A program made the translations under genes and the position numbers. From Drosophila persimilis (Eukaryota > Arthropoda > Insecta > Diptera > Drosophilidae), in contig NW_020825706.1 in the NCBI RefSeq assembly GCF_003286085.1, forward strand, positions 4,278,001-4,342,000: DNA of 64,000 nucleotides. The letters run 5' to 3'. The notes under the pieces are model-generated. The model did not search any database. It was not told the DNA's origin and worked only from the letters and a program-made list of their open reading frames with translations. Shown in pieces: positions 1 to 7,775 of this stretch; the stretch's first letter is position 1; each line of letters begins with the position of its first letter.

Positions 1-142
1 CTTTATGCATTGATTTTGTTCACTTCTGTACAAGATCTAATCGCTGGAAGAGTCTTTTGTGTGAACATTTATTAAAAAAGTGGAAAAGAATAATAATCAA
101 TAAATCAAATTAATATAAACAGGTAAGTGCAAATACTTTTAG

Positions 143-801
143 AAACTCTAAAACAGGAGAATGCAGTTATTCGTGGTAAGACTAATAAAGATTATAAAGA
201 AAAATATTTGTATAATCAAATTAATTAACAACATTGTTTTTAGATCAATTGAATGCAGTGGTCCAAATTTTAGCGGATCAAACTGTTTTAATAAAGCAGC
301 TGGTAAAGGAGAAGGGGGAATTGAATCCCATTCGGGGACAGTTCCCTATAAAACGTGAGGAAGAACTTATAGAACTGGAAGAAAAAATAAAATTAAATAG
401 GGACATTTAAGTAAGTATATCTAAACTATAAATTTTATGACTTTTTTCTCTGTCTTATCTTTATATTTTAATGTTTCACTTACAGATAACAGCAATGAAA
501 TCAATTCTCCAGCCAGCTGGCGTTTTGACCGGCTTAAACTTTATTTTGAATGAGGAAATTGTTCTAGCCTATAACGTCGATGGGGTCCAAGGGAAGAAGG
601 CCTTAGGACCCACAAAGAATTGCAGCTTTGCTAGGTAAAATACAATTTACACTTCTAGAGATTTAAAAATTTTTCATATAAATTAAAACAAATATTAATT
701 ACAGAATGTATTCCGCCTGGCGAAACACTGTGCGGAAGGCAATGCAATTGATGAAGAAAAGGGTGTTTAAGAAGAAGTGTTTTGCCAAAAACCAGGAGTA
801 G
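143..801 (+). pseudogene. DUF4806-like gene remnant, three short introns, premature stop
   Basis: Joining three clear segments (about 143-175, 244-410, 486-634 and 705-801) through GT-AG introns of 68, 75 and 70 bp gives a small protein whose second half resembles the DUF4806 domain. Seen: a leucine/valine-rich, coiled-coil-like start, an acidic EELIELEEK helix, then a stretch with VDGVQGKKALG resembling the 'G-x-x-G-K-x' core of DUF4806, and a basic tail ending at TAG 799-801. The reading frame is broken: the second coding segment ends in TAA (408-410) immediately before its splice donor, so no full-length domain could be made by this splicing. The true 5' end is not visible and may lie before the window. 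DUF4806 proteins are common, often multicopy, in insects and have no firm function. The assignment is from pattern memory only; an alternative is a live gene using a different donor or containing a sequencing error. Confidence 0.45.
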
Positions 802-839
802 GCTAAGCATCATATAATTAAAAATTATTCGTTATAATG

Positions 840-1200
840 AAAGACATTGTGTTTGTATTTTTGTATTATTCCAGACTGCCAGATTGACTACTACCAGTAG
901 TCAGTTCGGAACTCGTTACTGGTAACTAGGTCAGAGCTAGCTACAGGTAATCGAAGGGTAGTCGAGTGGGGAACTAGTTGCTGGCTTTCTACTGGTAACT
1001 AGTTCGGAACTACCTCCTGAGCAACTAGCTACGGGTAATCGAAGTGTAATCGAGCGGGAACCAGGGGTGGTTCCGCCCTAGGACATGCATGTGTTAAATT
1101 CTCCGCTGAAATACATTGCGGGTAATCGATCTGGAACCAGGGAGGTGAGAATGGTAGCTAGTGCGGCACCAGTGCGGAACTAGTTGCCTGGTACTAGAGG
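840..1200. repeat. Decayed direct repeat, about 75 bp unit
   Basis: Two to three diverged copies share a CTGGTAACTAG block followed by GGTAATCGA and GTCGAG/ATCGAG (for example from about 912 and about 988, with a weaker third copy near 1110). No coding potential was seen. The stretch lies between the DUF4806-like remnant and the BEL leader and could be flanking DNA or part of an unrecognised element. Confidence 0.5.
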
Positions 1201-1359
1201 GTATTAATACATATATACATACATATGTACATCTAACCCTCTTGGACGCAATAACTACACATATACATAACTCATTTTTACTGCAATCGCTGTCGCCCCT
1301 TTCTCGTTTTCGTTGTGTCAAATATATGTATAGTTGGGTCGTTGGCCAAGCACGCATAC

Positions 1360-1841
1360 CAATACGCAGCTGCAGCGGTGAATTTTTTCGTCTCGCTTTC
1401 GCTCTTCACCGTTGCTTATCGTTGTTCTTTTGTTTGGCGCGCTTGATCCAAACCAAACACCAAGTGACGCGCTACCCTGTTTTCGTCGGGTATATTCGTT
1501 TGGTGGCAGTAGGATCCAACTATCAATTAAGACAAAGTCGTGCCTCGTAAATCAATTTAGCGTCGATCGTTGTCGGTGCATACGCATACACAACATTAAT
1601 TCTTCAGAACTGCAGCGGTGAAATTTTTCGCTTTCGCTTGTCACCAGTACAGTTCGTTGGTATTCTTGTGTGGTTTTCGTGTACGCGCCAGCCAAGCGAC
1701 GCTCTACCCTAAATTTTTCGGGTATATTGGTTTTTCACCTCGTTTGGGTACAATTACCCTTTATTTCATTGAGTGCCTCGGCATTAAATAAGATTATTAG
1801 AAACGATCTTTCGCCTTCAGTTGCTTGTATTGAGAATCAAT
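1360..1841 (+). repeat. BEL leader region with a diverged internal direct repeat
   Basis: The block starting CTGCAGCGGTGAA occurs at 1370 and again at 1610, and CTACCCT...CGGGTATATT recurs at 1472 and 1704, so two diverged copies of roughly 130 bp are offset by about 235-240 bp. This lies directly upstream of the BEL polyprotein start and is probably untranslated leader. It shares no sequence with the element's 3' LTR, and no primer-binding site was found in it. Confidence 0.5.
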
Positions 1842-4800
1842 ATGACCTCAAAAGCCAACAATATCGTCCTTGAAGAGCTGAAGAAAAAGCGCAGTTGCTG
1901 TGTCAAAGGCATTCGTTTATTAGCGGACCGTTTAGAAGCGGGGGATATTCCGCTGGTATTGACGGAGCTCGAGTGCAGACTCGAAACGCTGATGCGTAGC
2001 ATTGACACGGCACGCGAACTTCAAGAGAAGATTGAAGATATAGACATTGACGATGAATTTGGAGTCGAGTTGGAAGAACTCTCAATTGTCACAAAGGCAA
2101 AATTAATGTCTCTCATTTGCGCATTAAAGACAGCTGATGAGACAATACAGGCAGTACCAGCTTATGGTGGCCCAACTCGTGCTCGCCTTCCGAAGTTAGC
2201 TCTGCCGCAGTTCAGCGGCAACTATTCGGACTTTAAAAACTTCATAGGTTTATTTGAGACTCTAGTTCATAATGACCAAAGCATTCCAATTATCGAAAAG
2301 TTCAACCATTTGCTTTCGTGTCTCTCCGGTGAAGCGTTGGGAACAGTTAGGGCTTTCCAAGTAACCGAGACCAACTACGAGAAAGCAATGGCTAGCTTAA
2401 AACGGGTCTACGATAATGATTGTCTGATCTTTAAAAATCACATTGATGCTCTATTTAATCTTCCCAAAATGACCCAGCAATCAGCATCGTCCTTAAGGAA
2501 CCTTATCGATACCGCCTCATCCATATATGGTTCGTTGTTGTCGATAGGCGATGATAAAAAGATCTCGAATGCGATGATTATTCATCTCGTCTTAAGCAGA
2601 GTCGATCCGGTGACCAAAGAGAAATGGGAAGAACAGCTCGATTATGACCAACTGCCACTTTGGACGGACTGTGAAAGGTTGCTTAATCGCAGACATCAGC
2701 ATCTTTCGGCCGAAAATTCGGACAAACCAAAGCAGGAGCAGAAAGCTGTGCCAAGCAAGCAGCATAATCGGAGCTCATTCGCGTGTTCCACCGCGAATAC
2801 TAAAAATCAACAATGCAGCTACTGCAATGCGAAAGGCCATTTGTTGACAGAGTGCAGTCAATTTGGTCGGCTAGCAGTAATGCAAAGGTTCGAATTCGCA
2901 AAAACTGCATCCTTGTGCATCAATTGTCTGCAACCAGGCCACTCTGTAGTACGATGCAAAGCTAAGAAGTGTCGAGTGTGTGGCTGCTCACACCATACCT
3001 TATTGCATAGGTACACAGTGGCGAATAAAAGTCTAGCGTTACCATCACCCTCAGAGAATTCTTCTCCTCCTCCCAATCAGAATCAACCTTCCACTTCGCA
3101 TGCTCTCCATGCGACAGCTATGGATAGAGTTATTCTGGCTACGTCGATCGTAAGCGTCCGAACAAATAATGGTGAACATGTTTTGGCCCGAGCTCTGCTT
3201 GACTCGGGGTCTCAAACCAATTTTATAACTGAGGACTTAGCACAGCGCTTACAGATCCGTAGGGAGGAGTCGTGTATCAACTTGCTTGGTATTGGTGAAT
3301 CCAATTCACAAGTCAAGAAAAAGATACACACGGTGGTGAAGTCGCGAATTACTGGTAGTGAGTTTTCGGTTGATTTCTGGATTCTAAGGTCCATTTCGGG
3401 GTATCACCCTGATCAGACACTTAACGTGAGTGACTGGAAAATCCCGAAGAACTTACCACTTGCAGACCCATATTTCTTCAAGCCACAGAAGATAGATATG
3501 TTGATAGGTGCAGAAACATTTTTCGAACTTCTATCTGTTGGTCAGATTCGACAAGGTCCTGACTATCCAACTCTGCAGAAAACGCTTCTCGGCTGGATTG
3601 TGTCGGGCAGATACACTCCAAAGGTGACTGCCACCCAAGAAGCTAGGAATTTTTTGAGTTGTCGAGAAGAGTCAGTGATCCACATCGACAATACATTACA
3701 AAAGTTTTGGTCACTGGAAGAATTGCCGTCTTCTAAAAAGTCTTTATCTCCTGAACACAAGTTATGTGAAGAGCATTATAGAAGGACTACTCAGGTCGTG
3801 CCTTCAGGTCGGTTTGAAGTAAGACTGCCGTTCAAATCAGATCCCAGTATCTTAGGCAACTCCTTTGAAGTGGCTAAACGGCGGTTTTTATCGCTTGAAA
3901 AAAGATTGTCTCGTGACCCCGAGTTGCAGAAAATGTACTTGGAGTTCATGGAAGAGTACCTCTCCTTGGGTCACATGTCTACCACAGACAACACAATCCC
4001 CAAAACTCCACATTATTTCATTCCACATCAGTGTGTGTTGAGGCCTCAAAGCACGTCGACCAAGCTCCGCGTCGTTTTCGATGCGTCTTGTAAAACGTCC
4101 TCTCAGGTGGCCTTGAACGACATATTGATGGTCGGTCCTACGATACAGGATGAGCTGTATTCGACATTGCTCCGATTCAGACTACACAGGTACGCCTTGA
4201 CAGCCGATGTTAAGAAGATGTATCGCCAAGTCTGGGTCGCTGATGCGGATAGACAATTCCAGCTCATAGTGTGGAGAAGAGACCCGTCTGAGTCCTTGAG
4301 AATATACCAGCTCAACACCGTAACATATGGGACTGGACCAGCCCCATTTTTGGCAATTCGGTGTTTGAAGAGGTTGAGTGAGTCTGCAAAACTCTCATTC
4401 CCTAAAGCTGCTGAAGTTATCGACTCCGACTTCTATGTCGATGACATTTTGACTGGTGCTGGTTGCGTAGAGGAGTTAAAGACAATTAAGTCTGATGTGG
4501 CTCAGGTTCTTCAAACCGCTGGGTTTGAATTGACTAAATGGTTTTCGAACTCACCTGAGGTCACCGCATCCGAGAGCACAGTTAAACCGATAACGATCTC
4601 GGACTCAGAGTCAACTAAGGCGTTAGGAATATCGTGGCTGCCACACGAAGACGTCTTTAAGTTCCAAATTGACACGTCAGTTATGGGTCTCCGAGCGACA
4701 AAACGGAACATCTTATCGGTGACATCAAAGCTGTTTGACCCCCTTGGCTTGTTAAGTCCTTTAGTAATTAAGGGAAAGATCCTACTGCAGGAGCTTTGGC

Positions 4801-6998
4801 TCAACAAGCTAGATTGGGATGAGTCAATTCCAATGAACTTGGAAACAGCATGGAACTTATTAAAAGAATCCTTGGGTCAGTTGGAGAAGATTACCATACC
4901 TCGATTTGTGCATACTGATCCCATGTCACCGATTCAAGTACATGCCTTTGCCGACGCATCCATGAGAGCTTATGGAGCCTGCGTCTATATCCGTAGAAAG
5001 ACTGCAGAAGGTTTCAAGGTCTCCTTGTTGACTGCAAAGTCGAAAGTAGCGCCACTCAAGGCGAAAACGCTCCCAAGGCTTGAGTTATGTGCCGCTCACC
5101 TTCTAGCAGACCTTTGTCACCGAATCAAATCCCTGCTCAAGGTTCCAATTGATAAAATGATATTCTGGTCAGATTCAGAAGTTACTCTTCATTGGATCAG
5201 ATCCCACCCTTCGTCGTTGTCAACATTCGTTGCGAACCGAGTAGCGGAGATTCAAGAATGGTCAAGTGAAGCTACGTGGCGGCATGTGCCAACAAAACAG
5301 AACCCAGCAGACATAGTTTCGAGAGGTTGTGACGTAGAGGAAATCGTGCAGTCGATCTGGTTTGGTGGACCAGAGTTCTTGAAGTTTGAAGAAGAGAGCT
5401 GGCCCAGAAATCCACACTTCGAGCTTTCCGAAGAAGAGATACAGATGGAAAGTCGGAAGAAATCGGTCGGACTGACCGTCGCGGCCAAGCCAAATTACTT
5501 AGTGGATGTAATCGAGGGATACTCGTCACACCTCAAACTGCTAAGAGTGTTCGTTTTCGTGTTCCGCTTCATCCGAAAATGCAAAGACAAAAGTCTCAAC
5601 TTTGGAAAAATTCCGTCATCCGTAGAATACGACGAGGCGTTTCTAAAAATAGTCGAAATAACACAGAAAAATGAGTCTCAAGAAGATATTGAAAGGGTTC
5701 GTAAAGGCACCAAGTTAGGCCCCAGTCTTCAGCGCTTGAATCCCTTCATCCATGAAGAGGCTGGGACATGGTGCTCTTTTTCGTTGTTGCGAGTTGGGGG
5801 GCGACTAGTTAACGCTCCTATGTCATATAATGCCAAGTTTCCTTTGTTATTGACAAAACGCTCGCAGTTTGTGCAGACATACGTTCGCTATCTGCATCAA
5901 ACGAATTTTCATGCCGGCCCACGAGCACTCGTGAGTATCCTTAGACAGCGCATTTGGATAGTGAATGCTCAGGCGGTCTGCAGGGCGACAGTTAGGTCGT
6001 GTATTCGTTGCTTTAAATGCAAGCCGCTACTCCAGACCCAAATGATGGGCAACTTACCCGCAGACCGGCTCCGTGCTCTCCGCCCATTTTCAGTATGTGG
6101 CGTTGATTTTTGTGGCCCAGTCTATACGACTCTGAAAATTCGTGGAAGGCCCCCTTATAAGTCCTACATAGCGTTATTTGTCTGTTTTGCGTCCAAGGCG
6201 GTTCATTTAGAAATTGTCTCCGATTTGACGACTAATTCCTTCTTGTTGGCATTCCAAAGGTTCGTCGGTCGTCGAGGATGTCCGCAACGCGTGAACTGCG
6301 ACAACGCGACAAATTTCGTCGGAGCAAGTCGCCACTTCAGCGAACTGCGAAAGAAGATCGAGGCGGAAGCGGATACGATACGCGAATTTGCGTCAAGAAG
6401 CGGGTGCGAGTTTGCCTTCATACCGCCTCGAGCACCGCACATGGGCGGACTTTGGGAGGCCGGTGTGAAGTCTGCCAAGGGCCTACTCCTACGGGCAGTC
6501 GGAAGCGCTCTCCTCACCGCAGAGGAGCTGGAGACCGTGCTGGTCGGGATCGAGGCGGTACTCAACTCGCGCCCGCTAGGACCCCTAAGCCCAGACCCAA
6601 GCGACGGAGACGCGCTGACTCCCGGTCACCTGCTGACAGGCGGGCCGCTCATCGCACCCCCAGCACCCAGGACCCCGGACCAGGAGGGTCTGAGCTGCTT
6701 AAAGCGATGGCGGCTTGTCTCGTCAGCCAGGCAAATGTTCTGGCAGCGATGGTCCCGGGAGTATGTGCTGGGATTACAAATCAGATGCAAGTGGCACCAG
6801 GAGGAGCCAAACATAAAGGAAGGCGACCTAGTAATCGTCGCCGAGGACAACCTGCCCCCTCAACACTGGCTCCTCGGAAGGGTGGTCGGAACAACCGCCG
6901 GGCAGGACGGAAGGGTCAGAGTGGTCGAGCTAAGGACGAGCAGCGGAGCCACGTTCAGGAGGCCGATACACAAATTGGCGCTTCTGCCAATGGTTTGA
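1842..6998 (+). CDS. BEL/Pao gag-pol polyprotein
   Basis: An intact 1718-codon frame. ATG 1842 is chosen as start because it is the first ATG in frame; a TTG lies seven codons upstream. Domains in order: DUF1759-type gag (about residues 110-260); zinc knuckles from Cys325 and about Cys360 (CX2CX4HX4C type), followed by a further Cys/His cluster; aspartic protease with DSGSQ at D454; reverse transcriptase with LRVVFDAS and catalytic YVDD at 865-868; RNase H with FADAS near 1038; integrase zinc-binding His/Cys region about 1350-1390; integrase core acidic residues D1422, D1487 and E1539; and a DUF5641-like C-terminus. Gag packages the RNA; protease, RT/RNase H and integrase process, copy and insert it. 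No stop or frameshift is visible, so the protein could be functional. Without a 5' LTR in this copy its own promoter may be lost, and expression would depend on flanking DNA. Confidence 0.9.
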   Translation: MTSKANNIVLEELKKKRSCCVKGIRLLADRLEAGDIPLVLTELECRLETLMRSIDTARELQEKIEDIDIDDEFGVELEELSIVTKAKLMSLICALKTADETIQAVPAYGGPTRARLPKLALPQFSGNYSDFKNFIGLFETLVHNDQSIPIIEKFNHLLSCLSGEALGTVRAFQVTETNYEKAMASLKRVYDNDCLIFKNHIDALFNLPKMTQQSASSLRNLIDTASSIYGSLLSIGDDKKISNAMIIHLVLSRVDPVTKEKWEEQLDYDQLPLWTDCERLLNRRHQHLSAENSDKPKQEQKAVPSKQHNRSSFACSTANTKNQQCSYCNAKGHLLTECSQFGRLAVMQRFEFAKTASLCINCLQPGHSVVRCKAKKCRVCGCSHHTLLHRYTVANKSLALPSPSENSSPPPNQNQPSTSHALHATAMDRVILATSIVSVRTNNGEHVLARALLDSGSQTNFITEDLAQRLQIRREESCINLLGIGESNSQVKKKIHTVVKSRITGSEFSVDFWILRSISGYHPDQTLNVSDWKIPKNLPLADPYFFKPQKIDMLIGAETFFELLSVGQIRQGPDYPTLQKTLLGWIVSGRYTPKVTATQEARNFLSCREESVIHIDNTLQKFWSLEELPSSKKSLSPEHKLCEEHYRRTTQVVPSGRFEVRLPFKSDPSILGNSFEVAKRRFLSLEKRLSRDPELQKMYLEFMEEYLSLGHMSTTDNTIPKTPHYFIPHQCVLRPQSTSTKLRVVFDASCKTSSQVALNDILMVGPTIQDELYSTLLRFRLHRYALTADVKKMYRQVWVADADRQFQLIVWRRDPSESLRIYQLNTVTYGTGPAPFLAIRCLKRLSESAKLSFPKAAEVIDSDFYVDDILTGAGCVEELKTIKSDVAQVLQTAGFELTKWFSNSPEVTASESTVKPITISDSESTKALGISWLPHEDVFKFQIDTSVMGLRATKRNILSVTSKLFDPLGLLSPLVIKGKILLQELWLNKLDWDESIPMNLETAWNLLKESLGQLEKITIPRFVHTDPMSPIQVHAFADASMRAYGACVYIRRKTAEGFKVSLLTAKSKVAPLKAKTLPRLELCAAHLLADLCHRIKSLLKVPIDKMIFWSDSEVTLHWIRSHPSSLSTFVANRVAEIQEWSSEATWRHVPTKQNPADIVSRGCDVEEIVQSIWFGGPEFLKFEEESWPRNPHFELSEEEIQMESRKKSVGLTVAAKPNYLVDVIEGYSSHLKLLRVFVFVFRFIRKCKDKSLNFGKIPSSVEYDEAFLKIVEITQKNESQEDIERVRKGTKLGPSLQRLNPFIHEEAGTWCSFSLLRVGGRLVNAPMSYNAKFPLLLTKRSQFVQTYVRYLHQTNFHAGPRALVSILRQRIWIVNAQAVCRATVRSCIRCFKCKPLLQTQMMGNLPADRLRALRPFSVCGVDFCGPVYTTLKIRGRPPYKSYIALFVCFASKAVHLEIVSDLTTNSFLLAFQRFVGRRGCPQRVNCDNATNFVGASRHFSELRKKIEAEADTIREFASRSGCEFAFIPPRAPHMGGLWEAGVKSAKGLLLRAVGSALLTAEELETVLVGIEAVLNSRPLGPLSPDPSDGDALTPGHLLTGGPLIAPPAPRTPDQEGLSCLKRWRLVSSARQMFWQRWSREYVLGLQIRCKWHQEEPNIKEGDLVIVAEDNLPPQHWLLGRVVGTTAGQDGRVRVVELRTSSGATFRRPIHKLALLPMV

Positions 6999-7025
6999 AG
7001 CCTTCCAGGCCTTCAACGGGGCCGG

Positions 7026-7335
7026 TGTAGCGTCATTTGAATATTCATAATTGTTATTAGGATAGTATTTCATGAAGTCTAGTGTAAGTTAGGCTAGGGC
7101 AAAGCGGGAGCGCAATAAAAGCTCGTTCTCTCGCTCTTGGCGAATTCGCCCCGCTTTGCCATCGTAGGTAAGGTAGGCTTAGAAGAAATTGTTTGAATAT
7201 ATTGAAAGGAAGTCGAGAAAAACCCTTGAAATCGAACGCACGCACCCCTTTTCTTTTCGTCGTATTAAATAAAAAAATTGCAGTCACCCAAGAACTTTCG
7301 GTATTGTTATTTAGAAAAACTATTCTAAAATTTCA
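7026..7335 (+). repeat. BEL 3' LTR (310 bp)
   Basis: Begins TGTAGCG after a GGGGCCGG purine-rich tract and ends ATTTCA, giving TG...CA termini. AATAAA polyadenylation signals lie at 7114-7119 and 7268-7273. The same 310 bp appears inverted at 7415-7724 with one visible mismatch (ATCGTAGG against its inverted partner near 7163/7587). Confidence 0.75.
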
Positions 7336-7414
7336 TGCTGTGACACTGTCACTTTTTGCCTTTCCACTTGAATTAATATATACGTTTAAATTGCGAGTCC
7401 ACCCGGGGGCGCCA
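7336..7414 (-). other. Leader stub of an inverted BEL copy with tRNA-Asn primer-binding site
   Basis: On the minus strand the inverted LTR is followed at once by TGGCGCCCCCGGGTGGACTC (7414 down to 7395), complementary to the 3' end of an animal tRNA-Asn(GUU) with its CCA. About 58 bp of AT-rich leader follow and stop exactly where the plus-strand LTR ends (7335). This fixes the orientation of the right-hand LTR as a 5' LTR on the minus strand. The tRNA identity is recalled, not searched. Confidence 0.7.
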
Positions 7415-7724
7415 TGAAATTTTAGAATAGTTTTTCTAAATAACAATACCGAAAGTTCTTGGGTGACTGCAATTTTTTTATTTAATACGACGAAAAGAAA
7501 AGGGGTGCGTGCGTTCGATTTCAAGGGTTTTTCTCGACTTCCTTTCAATATATTCAAACAATTTCTTCTAAGCCTACCTTACCTACGGTGGCAAAGCGGG
7601 GCGAATTCGCCAAGAGCGAGAGAACGAGCTTTTATTGCGCTCCCGCTTTGCCCTAGCCTAACTTACACTAGACTTCATGAAATACTATCCTAATAACAAT
7701 TATGAATATTCAAATGACGCTACA
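7415..7724 (-). repeat. Inverted BEL 5' LTR
   Basis: Reverse complement of 7026-7335. Its outer end, GCTACA at 7719-7724, is the intact LTR terminus expected from an integrase-mediated insertion. It sits inside the env start of the neighbouring gypsy element. No body follows it: after the 79-bp PBS/leader stub the sequence switches to the plus-strand LTR. Confidence 0.75.
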
Positions 7725-7759
7725 ATAACAAAAGTCAGTATTAGTATATTCGCATACAT
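7725..7759 (-). pseudogene. env start, truncated after about 12 codons
   Basis: Just downstream of the pol stop, an ATG (7759-7757) opens a frame whose first residues, MYANILILTFVI, are strongly hydrophobic, like a secretion signal. The frame is cut by the inverted BEL LTR at 7724. In the gypsy/17.6 group the envelope frame starts right after pol, so position and hydrophobicity fit. Only about a dozen codons remain, so this is an inference. Confidence 0.4.
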
Positions 7760-7775
7760 TTTCTGGAAAAAATAT

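Larger units (their letters stand above)
1842..7335 (+). mobile_element. BEL/Pao LTR retrotransposon, body plus 3' LTR; 5' LTR absent
   Basis: One uninterrupted gag-pol reading frame is followed after 27 bp by a G-rich tract and an LTR beginning TGTAGCG at 7026. The domain order (DUF1759 gag, knuckles, protease, RT, RNase H, integrase, DUF5641) is diagnostic of BEL/Pao. The LTR sequence does not recur anywhere in the 1.8 kb upstream, so the 5' LTR is missing, or the element starts before the window with foreign DNA in its leader. The body is therefore young but structurally incomplete as seen here. Confidence 0.85.

Noticed and set aside
1095-1130. Possible satellite monomer (TCTCCGCTGAAATACATTGC) upstream of the BEL element
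   Set aside because: A single short resemblance to the D-type monomer with no tandem neighbour; best treated as chance.
6278-7030. A 250-codon Arg/Pro-rich ORF overlapping the end of the BEL pol
   Set aside because: It lies in another frame of the well-supported integrase/DUF5641 region and has low-complexity composition typical of a shadow frame.
7393-7414. tRNA-Asn gene fragment
   Set aside because: Only the last about 21 nt including CCA are present, directly next to an LTR; genomic tRNA genes of animals do not encode CCA, so this is a primer-binding site.
7057-7693. Pairs of identical 76- and 74-codon ORFs
   Set aside because: They are the two arms of the inverted LTR palindrome read in opposite directions, with no coding support.
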